DNA of 64,000 bases from Acetomicrobium hydrogeniformans ATCC BAA-1850 (GTDB lineage Bacteria > Synergistota > Synergistia > Synergistales > Acetomicrobiaceae): assembly GCF_000160455.2 (NCBI RefSeq), contig NZ_ACJX03000001.1, positions 1,560,001 through 1,624,000 of the forward strand. The letters are read 5' to 3'. This document shows positions 7,011 through 14,989 of this stretch, in pieces; within the stretch, counting starts at the first letter, position 1; every line of letters starts with the position of its first letter. Under the pieces are notes generated by a model, which was not told where the DNA came from, searched no databases, and was given only the letters and a program-made list of their open reading frames with translations. The translations under genes and the position numbers were made by a program.

Positions 7011-7940
7011 ATGCCTTGGAAACACAGCCATCTGGTAGACGTAGACGTCTTTAGCGAAGACGACTTTTACGTCGTCTTGGAAGAGGCTTGTAAGATGGAA
7101 GAGGTCATGGAAAGGCCATTAAAAAAGGTCCCCGCTTTGAGGGGAAAGGTCGTTGCCAACTTATTTTTCGAGCCATCCACGCGAACCAGGACGTCTTTTG
7201 AGCTTGCGGAAAAATTCTTGAGCGCCGACGTGATAAACTGGTCCGCCTCGGGATCAAGCGTATCAAAGGGGGAGAGCCTTCAGGATACTGCCAAGACGAT
7301 CAAAGCAATGGGAGTGGATGCCGTTGTCGTTAGAAACAGGGAAGTCGGGACGCCGGAATATCTGATAAACAAGCTATTGGGAACGTGCATCATCAACGCA
7401 GGCGACGGAGCGAGGGCTCACCCCACTCAGGCTTTGCTCGATCTTTATTCCGCCTGGAGACATTTTGGAGATTTGAAGGGTCGCAAAATGGCGATAATTG
7501 GCGACATACTGCACAGCAGGGTAGCAAGGAGTGACATCCACGCCTTCTCGAAAATGGGAGTTCATGTGGTGGTTTCAGGCCCAAGGTCCTTGATCCCTCT
7601 TCACGTTTTCGATCTCGCCGAATACGAACCGGATCCCAAAAAGGCCGTAGAAGGCGCCGATATTGTATATGCCTTGAGGATTCAGCGCGAAAGGCAGGAG
7701 GAGGGTCTCTTTCCCAGCATCGATGAATATCACAATCGATGGGGCGTGAAGACAGAACTTCTGCGTTATGCCGAAAGAAATGCAATAGTGATGCATCCCG
7801 GCCCCATGAACAGAGGTGTCGAAATAGAAAGTTCTGTGGCTGACGGAAGCAGAAGTTTAGTGTTAGATCAGGTGAGAAGCGGTGTGGCCGTCAGGATGGC
7901 TCTACTTTTCCTGTATTTAGCCGGAGGTGCGGGCAGATGA
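7011..7940 (+). CDS. pyrB: Aspartate carbamoyltransferase catalytic subunit
   Basis: PyrB condenses carbamoyl phosphate and aspartate, the second step of UMP synthesis. The carbamoyl-phosphate loop FFEPSTRTRTSFE (STRTR 56-60), the SxxKGES loop and HPTQALLD are present. The length of 309 residues is usual for a catalytic chain. No pyrI regulatory chain follows, so it is probably the unregulated trimer type, with operon control at transcription. The stop overlaps the pyrC start (ATGA). Confidence 0.95.
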   Translation: MPWKHSHLVDVDVFSEDDFYVVLEEACKMEEVMERPLKKVPALRGKVVANLFFEPSTRTRTSFELAEKFLSADVINWSASGSSVSKGESLQDTAKTIKAMGVDAVVVRNREVGTPEYLINKLLGTCIINAGDGARAHPTQALLDLYSAWRHFGDLKGRKMAIIGDILHSRVARSDIHAFSKMGVHVVVSGPRSLIPLHVFDLAEYEPDPKKAVEGADIVYALRIQRERQEEGLFPSIDEYHNRWGVKTELLRYAERNAIVMHPGPMNRGVEIESSVADGSRSLVLDQVRSGVAVRMALLFLYLAGGAGR

Positions 7941-9250
7941 TTTGGTTGCGTAAAGTGTTCCTCTATGATGGAAGTAGTTTGAGAGATGGCAAATGGGATC
8001 TTCTCCTTGAGAAGGGCAGTGTGACGAAGTTGGTTCCTTCAGAAAGCAACAGCTTGCAAGAAGAGGATGTATTTTACGATCTTGAAGGCCTCGTGGCTTG
8101 TCCCGGTTTCGTCGATCTCCATGCCCATTTGAGGGATCCGGGCCAGACTTGGAGAGAGGATATCTATAGCGGTTCTCTTGCTGCCGCGGCAGGAGGTTTT
8201 ACCCATGTGGTTGCCATGCCTAACACCACTCCGGCAGTGGACGAACCTTCGATCGTCCGTTACGTTGCAGAAAAGGGGAGGGTTGCCGGGGGAGCAAGGG
8301 TGCTTCCGTCGGGTGCCGTGACGGTGAAAAGAGAGGGCAGGCGGATCACCGAGATGTTAGCAATGAAAGAAGAGGGGGCGGTGCTTTTTACCGACGACGG
8401 CTCTCCGGTGATTTCGGCTAAGGCCATGCGAATAGCCCTTTTATACCTCAAGGATGTAGGGGTGCCCCTCATGGAACATCCAGAAGAGTTAAGTCTTTCC
8501 GAAGGGGGGCAAATTAATGAAGGCAGAGTGAGTGCCCTTTGCGGTCTTAAGGGGATACCGCGAAGCTCCGAGATAATAGGAGCAGAAAGAGCGATAAGGC
8601 TGTGCGAGGAGACCTCCGGTCGTCTTCATCTGACCCACATAAGCACCAAAGAGGCTTTGGAGGCCATAAGGCGGGCCAAGGAACGGGGATTGTCAATTAC
8701 GTGCGATGTGACACCTCACCACCTTCTCTTTGACGAAGAGATGATATTGCATTCTGCTTTTTCCTCTTCCCTTAAGGTCAATCCTCCGTTGAGGAGCGGG
8801 GAGGATGTGGAGGCGCTTTGGCGTGGCCTGGAGGATGGGACGATCGATGCCATAGCAACCGATCACGCCCCCTATCACGTAGACGAAAAGGATGTTGTCT
8901 TTGAGGCTGCACCCTTTGGGATAGCTTCCCTTGAGTGCGCCGTGGCTGCAGTCATCGATAGATGGGATAGAAGGGGCAGGCCCTTTCCAAAGGAAAGGCT
9001 CTTCGAGCTTTTTTCGACGGGACCGGGAAGGGTAATCGGACTTGAGAGAAAACTGAAGCTCGGCTCGAAGGCCGACTTGACGATAATTGATTTGAACCTT
9101 GAAGGGAAAGTCGATGTGGCAAACTGGAAAAGCAAGGCGAGGATAACGCCATACGACGGCTTTACCTTTAAGGGATGGCCGGTATTGACCATCCTGGAAG
9201 GTAAAATAGTTTATAATCGTCTAAAAGAAGAGGTATGTCATGCATTGTAG
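7937..9250 (+). CDS. pyrC: Dihydroorotase (class I)
   Basis: PyrC cyclises carbamoyl-aspartate to dihydroorotate. Metal ligands His62 and His64 are in DLHAHLRDPGQ. Further sites are HLTHIST, CDVTPHHL and ATDHAPYHVDEK. The length of 437 residues fits the class I enzymes of Gram-positive type. It overlaps pyrB by four bases and pyrK by eleven. Confidence 0.95.
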   Translation: MIWLRKVFLYDGSSLRDGKWDLLLEKGSVTKLVPSESNSLQEEDVFYDLEGLVACPGFVDLHAHLRDPGQTWREDIYSGSLAAAAGGFTHVVAMPNTTPAVDEPSIVRYVAEKGRVAGGARVLPSGAVTVKREGRRITEMLAMKEEGAVLFTDDGSPVISAKAMRIALLYLKDVGVPLMEHPEELSLSEGGQINEGRVSALCGLKGIPRSSEIIGAERAIRLCEETSGRLHLTHISTKEALEAIRRAKERGLSITCDVTPHHLLFDEEMILHSAFSSSLKVNPPLRSGEDVEALWRGLEDGTIDAIATDHAPYHVDEKDVVFEAAPFGIASLECAVAAVIDRWDRRGRPFPKERLFELFSTGPGRVIGLERKLKLGSKADLTIIDLNLEGKVDVANWKSKARITPYDGFTFKGWPVLTILEGKIVYNRLKEEVCHAL

Positions 9251-10019
9251 CCGCGGACTGGAACTGGAAGGTTTTTTGATCGACAAGGCCTTTTTGGGCG
9301 GAGGCGTATATTTGTTGAGATTTGAGACGAAAGAACTTCTTCCCGAAATTTTGCCGGGACAATTTTTTATGCTAGGACCTCATCGATGGAAAAGCGACCC
9401 CTTTTTGCTCAGGCCCTTTGCCGTGGTCGATTGGTCGGAAAATGACGTCGAATTTTTGGTGAAGGTTGTGGGCAGAGGTACGAAAGATATCGTCTCTTGC
9501 GAAAGAGGCACCCCCTTTCGCCTTCGGGGACCCCTTGGAAACGGTGTCTTTACTGCCACAAGGGGAAGGTCTTTGGCGTTGGTCGCAGGAGGGATAGGAG
9601 TGGCGCCTTTGCTGTGCGCCTGGAAATTCCACTCCGATGTTGTAAGCAGCTTCGTCTTTGGCGTTTCAAACAGGGATTGGGCAGGCGTGGCAGATTGGGC
9701 AAGCAGTAAAGTCTCCGGTCTGACCGTGGCCTCCGACGACGGATCACTGGGTTATAAGGGAACTGCCCCGGACGTTTTAAAAAAAGAAGGGGATTTCATC
9801 GATGAGATATGGGCCTGTGGTCCTGTTCCCATGCTTAAGGCGGTATACGGGACATTTGGGGGAAAGTCTCTTATCATGGCGTCGCTTGAGTCGAGGATGG
9901 GTTGCGGCATCGGCGGGTGCCATTCCTGTGCAGTGAAAACGCAAAGGGGCATGCTTAAAGTGTGCCATGACGGCCCTGTTTTCGATCTTTCGGAGGTATT
10001 TTTGGATGAGCTTATCTGA
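9240..10019 (+). CDS. pyrK: Dihydroorotate dehydrogenase B electron-transfer subunit
   Basis: PyrK passes electrons from dihydroorotate oxidation in PyrDB to NAD+ through FAD and a [2Fe-2S] cluster. The FAD motif LRPFAV (58-63) and the nucleotide-binding VAGGIGVAPL (115-124) are present. The cluster cysteines are Cys222, Cys227, Cys230 and Cys242 in GCGIGGCHSCAVK and KVCHDGPVF. It overlaps pyrC and pyrD, so translation is probably coupled. Its presence shows that pyrimidine synthesis is NAD-linked rather than quinone- or fumarate-linked, which suits an anaerobe. Confidence 0.95.
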   Translation: MHCSRGLELEGFLIDKAFLGGGVYLLRFETKELLPEILPGQFFMLGPHRWKSDPFLLRPFAVVDWSENDVEFLVKVVGRGTKDIVSCERGTPFRLRGPLGNGVFTATRGRSLALVAGGIGVAPLLCAWKFHSDVVSSFVFGVSNRDWAGVADWASSKVSGLTVASDDGSLGYKGTAPDVLKKEGDFIDEIWACGPVPMLKAVYGTFGGKSLIMASLESRMGCGIGGCHSCAVKTQRGMLKVCHDGPVFDLSEVFLDELI

Positions 10020-10956
10020 CGTCTCGAAAAGATTACCCGATTTGAGCGTTTCCGTAGGCGGATTGACCCTTCCCTCCCCTTTGATAATAGCGTCGGGCCT
10101 TTGGCCTCATGATGCTTCCTTCTGGCAGGAGCCCTATAGTGAAGGCGTTGGAGCAATCTGCAGCAAAGGGTTGACCCGTCGCCCCAGGGCAGGCAACAGT
10201 GGCATCAGAATATGGGAAACTCCATCCGGAGTACTTAACAGCATAGGGCTTCAAAACAGGGGGGTAGAGGTCTTTATAAAAGAAGAGTTGCCCCATCTTT
10301 CAAAAAGCGGGATTCCCGTAATCGTCAACCTGGCCGTGGAGTCCCTTGAAGAGACGACAGAGAGCCTGGTCTTGCTCAAATCCGTAGAGAAGGACATAGC
10401 GGCCGTGGAATTAAACGTTTCCTGCCCTAACGTCGATTGCGGCGGTATGGCATGGGGAATGAGTGCGGAAGGTGTCTCGAGCGTTCTTATGGCGGCAAGA
10501 AAAGTTTGGGAAGGAAAGCTTTGGATTAAGCTCACGCCTCAGGCCTTCGATTTGCCGGCCGTCGGAAGGGCTGCCGAGGGTGGCGGTGCTGATGCCTTGG
10601 TGGTATCCAATACTTGGCTTGGAATGGCCATCGACGTGGAAGCCAAAAAGCCCGTATTCGACAGGATATTTGCGGGCCTGTCCGGCCCCGCCGTATTTCC
10701 TCTTGCATTGCGATGTCTTTACGAAGTGGCAGGGTCGGTCTCCATACCTGTGATAGGTTGTGGAGGCGTTTGCAGCGACGAAGATGTGTTGGCCATGCTT
10801 CTTGCCGGGGCTGCCGCCGTAGAGATTGGCAGCATGCTGATGCATGACCTGAAATGCATATCTAATATCCATGAAAGTTTGACTAAAAGGATGGCCCTTT
10901 GGGGCGTCGGTTCCGTGGCGGATATAATAGGAAAGGGAAGAGGTGATCACTTTTGA
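10006..10956 (+). CDS. pyrD: Dihydroorotate dehydrogenase catalytic subunit (class IB)
   Basis: This FMN subunit oxidises dihydroorotate to orotate. The active-site loop LNVSCPNVDCGGMAWG carries the class I cysteine base. FMN phosphate-site segments GGLSGPA-like AGLSGPAVFPLA, IGCGGV and LLAGAAAVEIGS follow. Start 10006 is chosen from GGAGGT (9992-9997), eight bases upstream; earlier in-frame ATGs fall deep inside pyrK. The length of 316 residues is normal. The substrate loop reads SNTWLGM where NTLMGM-like sequences are common, a minor deviation. Confidence 0.94.
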   Translation: MSLSDVSKRLPDLSVSVGGLTLPSPLIIASGLWPHDASFWQEPYSEGVGAICSKGLTRRPRAGNSGIRIWETPSGVLNSIGLQNRGVEVFIKEELPHLSKSGIPVIVNLAVESLEETTESLVLLKSVEKDIAAVELNVSCPNVDCGGMAWGMSAEGVSSVLMAARKVWEGKLWIKLTPQAFDLPAVGRAAEGGGADALVVSNTWLGMAIDVEAKKPVFDRIFAGLSGPAVFPLALRCLYEVAGSVSIPVIGCGGVCSDEDVLAMLLAGAAAVEIGSMLMHDLKCISNIHESLTKRMALWGVGSVADIIGKGRGDHF

Positions 10957-11639
10957 GCGAAATAGTACTGGCTTTGGACGTAAAGGACCTGACTTCTGCA
11001 GAAAAAATCCTGGAGATGCTTGGGCCCGATTTAAAATACGTAAAAATAGGGCCGCGGCTTTTTTGTCAGGGAGGTAGAGAGTTCATACTTTCTGTTGGGA
11101 AGAACTGGAAAGTATTTTTGGACATTAAGTTGCACGATATACCCAACACAGTCAAGGATGCCGTTTCAGCCATAGCCGAAATGGGAATCTTTGGGCTTAC
11201 CCTCCACGTCGCCGGAGGAAAGCGGATGTTGTGTGAGGCGGTGAAGGGGCGGAACGAAGCGAACCCCGATATGAAATTATTTGGCGTTACGGTCCTGACC
11301 AGCATTAACGAAGAAGAGTGGAAAGCCGTCTCTCCGGGATGCGGCATCGAAGATGCGATCGAAATGAGGACCAAACTGGCCGACGAGGCCGGTATAGACG
11401 GTGTCGTCTGCTCTCCTAGGGATTTGGAATCGATAAAGAAAGTTTCAGACAAGCTTCTTACTTTGGTGCCCGGCGTTAGGCCTGAGGGTACTTCGAAAGA
11501 CGATCAGGCCAGGATTATGACTCCCGGTCAAGCCAAGAAGAAGGGGGCCGACTTTATAGTGATAGGCAGGCCAATCCTCCTGGCTTCGGACCCCCTAGAG
11601 GCGCTTACTGCAATCAAAGGGGAGGTGGCGTGTTCGTGA
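10953..11639 (+). CDS. pyrF: Orotidine 5'-phosphate decarboxylase
   Basis: PyrF decarboxylates OMP to UMP. The catalytic Asp-Lys-Asp array is in VFLDIKLHDIPNTVKDA, and LALDV, VCSPRDLE and TLVPGVRPEG complete the barrel. The start TTG overlaps the pyrD stop. The length of 228 residues is typical of the short family. Confidence 0.95.
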   Translation: MSEIVLALDVKDLTSAEKILEMLGPDLKYVKIGPRLFCQGGREFILSVGKNWKVFLDIKLHDIPNTVKDAVSAIAEMGIFGLTLHVAGGKRMLCEAVKGRNEANPDMKLFGVTVLTSINEEEWKAVSPGCGIEDAIEMRTKLADEAGIDGVVCSPRDLESIKKVSDKLLTLVPGVRPEGTSKDDQARIMTPGQAKKKGADFIVIGRPILLASDPLEALTAIKGEVACS

Positions 11640-12223
11640 GTGGCGTAAATGACGGAGATCTCCTGGAAAAGATGCTTGCCGACAGCGGTGCTTTGCTGGA
11701 AGGCCATTTCCTTCTGTCCTCCGGCCTTCATAGCTGTAACTATTTACAATGCGCTTTGCTTTTGCGGTTTCCGCACTATGCAGCTTACGTCGGCGAAAGG
11801 TTGGCGAACTTAATAAGACCCAGCGCCCCCGATATCATAGCCAGCCCCGCGCTGGGGGGCATAATAATAGGCCATGAGGTGGCCAGGGCCTTAGATGTCC
11901 CCTTTATATTCTGCGAGAGAGAAGAGGGTAAGATGAGGTTGCGTCGGTTTCCCGCACCCGAGGGGATGAGATTTGCCGTCATAGAGGATGTGGTGACGAC
12001 GGGAGGATCGATAAAGGAAGTTGGAGAAGCATTAGAATCACTTGGCGGTAAATGGGTTGCCTCGGGGTGTATAGTGGACAGAAGCACGGAAAACACAGGT
12101 CTTAAAGGGGAGCTGTTTAGCCTTGCCAAGAAGGTCTTTCCCGTCTATAAACCGGAGGAATGTCCACTTTGTAAAAAAGGGCTTCCCCTAGTGAAGCCCG
12201 GCAGCAAAAAACAAAGGATATAA
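11630..12223 (+). CDS. pyrE: Orotate phosphoribosyltransferase
   Basis: PyrE transfers ribose phosphate from PRPP to orotate. The PRPP motif FAVIEDVVTTGGS is present, along with SPALGGIIIGHEVAR. The C-terminal tail contains CPLCKKGLP, a CxxC pair seen in the longer bacterial PyrE family. GTG 11630 follows AGGGGAGG closely and overlaps pyrF by ten bases. It is the last enzymatic gene of the operon; a start codon follows four bases after its stop. Confidence 0.94.
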   Translation: MFVSGVNDGDLLEKMLADSGALLEGHFLLSSGLHSCNYLQCALLLRFPHYAAYVGERLANLIRPSAPDIIASPALGGIIIGHEVARALDVPFIFCEREEGKMRLRRFPAPEGMRFAVIEDVVTTGGSIKEVGEALESLGGKWVASGCIVDRSTENTGLKGELFSLAKKVFPVYKPEECPLCKKGLPLVKPGSKKQRI

Positions 12224-12227
12224 AATA

Positions 12228-13082
12228 ATGAGCTACGAAAAGGGCGGTCTTTTTGCGATGGCTGTATTTGTGAAAAAAACATTTCTTGTCCTCTTTCTTC
12301 TTGTCCTGGTTTTTTATCCCTCGGGGGCCATGGCGGTCGAGGGTAAGATTGCCACGGTTGTGGTAACACCTCCCGAAGTTGCTGTCCTTGTCAGATTTGT
12401 AGGAGGTCCGGTAGTAGAGGTGCACTCGCTTTTCGACTGGGCCGAAGACGGCTCCCTGACCAGGCGCCTGAGGAGTTGGCCGAAAGATGCTTACCTGATT
12501 GCCTTGACGCCGGGAGAGAGGGGGATACCGAGGGGCGAAAAAAGGGTGAAGTACATGTACGACTTTTTGCCCTACGATAGAGATGTCTTCGATAAATATT
12601 TCTTCGACCCGGCCACCATTTCTTTTATGTCAAGTCGTATATTGGTTTTGCTCACTGAGATAGAGCCGTCCATGTACGACTACTTTCAAAGACGTTTGGC
12701 GGAATTTCAAAGCAGGTTGGACAGCGTGATCGGGGTGGGGAGGGAAATAATGAACGGCCTTTTCATCCTCGATTTATCAGGAAGAATGGAGTTTTTACTG
12801 AAAGCCTCTGGTGCCGAAACGTTGAGACCGCCCGTAAATTGTTTTGATGATTGGAGAAGGGGCGAAGGTATCGTTGAACTGGAAAAATATATAGAATACG
12901 CAAAAGCAAGAGGAGGCCTCGTCGTGGCCGACGTATGGTCTCCTCCCTTGATAAGAGAAACCCTTTCAAGTTTATCATGCGCCATCCTATTGCCGACGCC
13001 AAAGGTCGATGAGATGTGGACCACCTATTTGCACGATATCTACCTCACCATTTGGAACCGATTTAAAGCGGTTTATGGCTAA
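12228..13082 (+). CDS. Exported ZnuA/TroA-like protein without metal-binding histidines
   Basis: A signal peptide (residues about 11-36, hydrophobic core FLVLFLLVLVFYPSG, cleavage after AMA) predicts export. The mature part resembles metal ABC-transporter binding proteins: VVVTPPEVAVLVRFVGGPVVEVHSL matches the first lobe, and FFDPATISFMSSRILVLLTEIEPSMYDYFQ resembles the conserved segment around the second ligand plus helix. The expected His in the MPPGxDPHxFxP region is absent (LFDWAEDGSLTRRL), and no His-rich loop is seen. No permease or ATPase gene adjoins it. It follows pyrE by four bases, and its stop overlaps the selD stop on the other strand. A second possible start is 12258. The family call is moderate and the function unknown. 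Confidence 0.6.
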   Translation: MSYEKGGLFAMAVFVKKTFLVLFLLVLVFYPSGAMAVEGKIATVVVTPPEVAVLVRFVGGPVVEVHSLFDWAEDGSLTRRLRSWPKDAYLIALTPGERGIPRGEKRVKYMYDFLPYDRDVFDKYFFDPATISFMSSRILVLLTEIEPSMYDYFQRRLAEFQSRLDSVIGVGREIMNGLFILDLSGRMEFLLKASGAETLRPPVNCFDDWRRGEGIVELEKYIEYAKARGGLVVADVWSPPLIRETLSSLSCAILLPTPKVDEMWTTYLHDIYLTIWNRFKAVYG

Positions 13083-14116
13083 TTTATCTTTACTTTTCCC
13101 TTTCCCTCCGTCACTTCTCCTATTACGTTGCTTCCCACAAAGCCCTTCTTCCTTGCGACGTCAAGTATGACATCCTCGACGTCGGGGTCGACGGCCAAAA
13201 GGAGGCCTCCCGAAGTCTGGGGATCGAACAGCGCGTCTTCTAAGTTTTCGTCAAGAGATTCCAACCCTGTAACCTTGCCAGTACTTTTATAGCAGTCTTT
13301 ATTACGGTAGGCTCCTGCCGGGACGAGCCCCATCGATATTTTCTCGGTCACCCCTGCCAAAAGGGGAACCCTTTTGGCTTCAATTCTTATATCAATGTTT
13401 TCGTCTAACATGTTCAAAAGATGACCGATGAGGCCGAAACCTGTTACATCGGTACAGGCATGGACCTTGCGGCGCACCTCTTGGGGCAGGTACAAAGGCA
13501 GATCGTTTAAACTCATCATTTGAGATATCATGACTTCTTCCTCTTCTTTGCTGAGCAAATCGGCCTTCAGGGCCGTAGAAAAAACGCCGGTGCCCAGCGG
13601 TTTAGTGAGAATGATCTTATCCTTCGGTCTCGCCCCGGTAGTGCGCCATATTTCGTTCAGGGCCACTTCGCCGTAAACTACGAGGCCATATTTCGGTTCA
13701 TCGTCCTCAACGGTATGTCCTCCGGCCATTATGGCACCGGCCTTCGTCGCCCTTTCCATGCCGCCCTCCAGGATGGCGGAAAGGGTATCCAGCGGCAGGC
13801 AATTTATGGGAAAACCGACGACGTTTAAAGCCAGAAGAGGTCTTCCTCCCATGGCGAACACATCGCTTAGCGAGTTGGCAGCAGCTATCTGCCCCCAGGT
13901 ATAGGGATCGTCCACGACGGGTGTAATTATGTCTACCGTCAGCACGGCAGCCCTTTCGTCGGAGAGGATCCACAGGGTAGCATCTTCTCCCCCCTTCCAG
14001 GAGGAAAGAAGCCTGGGATGTTCTTGTACCGTAAAGTTATCGAGCAATTTATTCAGGTCCGCCGGACCAAGTTTTGCGGCTCAGCCACTCGTCCTTGCCA
14101 GTTCGGTCAAGCGCAT
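13079..14116 (-). CDS. selD: Selenide, water dikinase SelD (selenoprotein, in-frame UGA)
   Basis: SelD makes selenophosphate from selenide and ATP, the donor for Sec-tRNA and selenouridine. Translation from the ATG at 14116-14114 runs MRLTELARTSG, then TGA at 14083-14081, then AAKLGPADL and on without interruption for 345 residues in total. The TGA occupies the known active-site Cys/Sec position (residue 12). Downstream motifs are VDIITPVVDDPYTWGQIAAANSLSDVFAMGG, MAGGHTVEDDEPKYGL, DVTGFGLIGHL and DPQTSGGLLL. AGAAGGTGATC lies before the ATG. The gene follows birA by four bases. It implies that selA, selB and selC exist elsewhere. An annotation that stops at TGA would wrongly start near 14047. 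Confidence 0.93.
14056..14083 (-). other. Selenocysteine codon and candidate bacterial SECIS hairpin in selD
   Basis: On the minus strand, the Sec codon TGA (14083-14081) is followed after 12 bases by GGTCC-GGC-GGACC, a 5-bp stem with a three-base loop (14068-14056). A compact hairpin with a G-U-containing apical part about 15-20 bases after UGA is what SelB recognises in bacterial selenoprotein mRNAs. The stem is seen directly; SelB binding is inference. Confidence 0.6.
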
Positions 14117-14120
14117 CGGA

Positions 14121-14894
14121 TCACCTTCTTCTTAAATGGATTACATCGCCTGTAGTAAGCGTAAGAATTTCTTTCGTCGTGGCGACCAAAAGTGCACCCT
14201 CGCCGGTAATATCAAGAGCACGTCCGCTCACCTTTCCCTTGTCCAGATAAACGATCACTTGAGAGTTCAAGGTCAGGCAATGTTTTTTGTAATCGGCTAT
14301 TGTCTTACTTCGCCCCTCCTGTGTCACAAGCCTTGATATTCGGTCCAAGACTTCGGTGCATGCTGTAGCTAAAAGGACTTCAAGATCGACCTCGCGATTC
14401 ACGATATTTTTAACAGCAATTGCTTCCCTCGATATCCCTTCGGGCAAGCCCGAAAGATCTGTGTTGACGTTTATCCCAATGCCTACAATGGCGTGATCGA
14501 TTTCTTGGCCGCGGCTTGCGACCTCGCTTAATATACCACATAGTTTTTTTCCCTGATATAGTATGTCGTTTGGCCACTTTAGCTCGCAGGTTATGTCGTA
14601 TAATTTCTGCATCACATCTTTTATGGCTACCCCTGCGGCCAGACTTATCAGTTGGGGAGAGGGCAAGTTCCCTAATTTTTTGGAAAAAAGGGAAAAGTAC
14701 AAACCCCCCTTCGGAGAGTGCCAGCTCCTTTCTCTCCTTCCCCTTCCTGCAGCCTGTTCTACTGCCCAAACGACGAAGAGGTCTAGTCCTTCTTTATCGT
14801 AAAGCTCCCTTGCTTTAGTTTGAGTCGATTGAAGGACGTCGAATTTGAAGATGGGCAGTTTAGGTCTTTCGTTGCTAATACGGCTTTCTTCCAT
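14121..14894 (-). CDS. birA: Biotin-protein ligase (short, no DNA-binding domain)
   Basis: This ligase activates biotin with ATP and transfers it to carrier lysines. Motifs are VEQAAGRGRRERSWHSPKGGLYFSL (biotinyl-AMP site, GRGRRERSW at 50-58), LKWPNDI, KLCGILSE and the C-terminal SH3-like domain (ALDITGEGALLV). At 257 residues it lacks the N-terminal helix-turn-helix of the E. coli repressor, so it is probably only an enzyme. A likely client is the biotin-dependent carboxyltransferase system beginning at 62549. It is cotranscribed with selD on the minus strand. Confidence 0.93.
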   Translation of the reverse strand: MEESRISNERPKLPIFKFDVLQSTQTKARELYDKEGLDLFVVWAVEQAAGRGRRERSWHSPKGGLYFSLFSKKLGNLPSPQLISLAAGVAIKDVMQKLYDITCELKWPNDILYQGKKLCGILSEVASRGQEIDHAIVGIGINVNTDLSGLPEGISREAIAVKNIVNREVDLEVLLATACTEVLDRISRLVTQEGRSKTIADYKKHCLTLNSQVIVYLDKGKVSGRALDITGEGALLVATTKEILTLTTGDVIHLRRR

Positions 14895-14930
14895 GGGCTA
14901 TGTCTCTCCTGCTATTAAAATCTCCGTCAA

Positions 14931-14939
14931 TGATATAAT
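14931..14939 (+). promoter_or_regulatory. Extended -10 promoter element for prfB
   Basis: TGATATAAT (14931-14939) has the TGn extension plus a perfect TATAAT, 51 bases before the prfB ATG. No good -35 is visible 17 bases upstream, which extended -10 promoters can tolerate. The region also separates prfB from the divergent birA. Confidence 0.5.
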
Positions 14940-14989
14940 AAATTTTACCTTGAGGGAAAAAAACTAAAAGACTATATGGAGGTATGCAT

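Noticed and set aside
14041-14116. selD as a pseudogene or truncated gene because of the in-frame TGA
   Set aside because: The TGA is at the known Cys/Sec catalytic position, both sides match SelD, and a Shine-Dalgarno precedes the upstream ATG.
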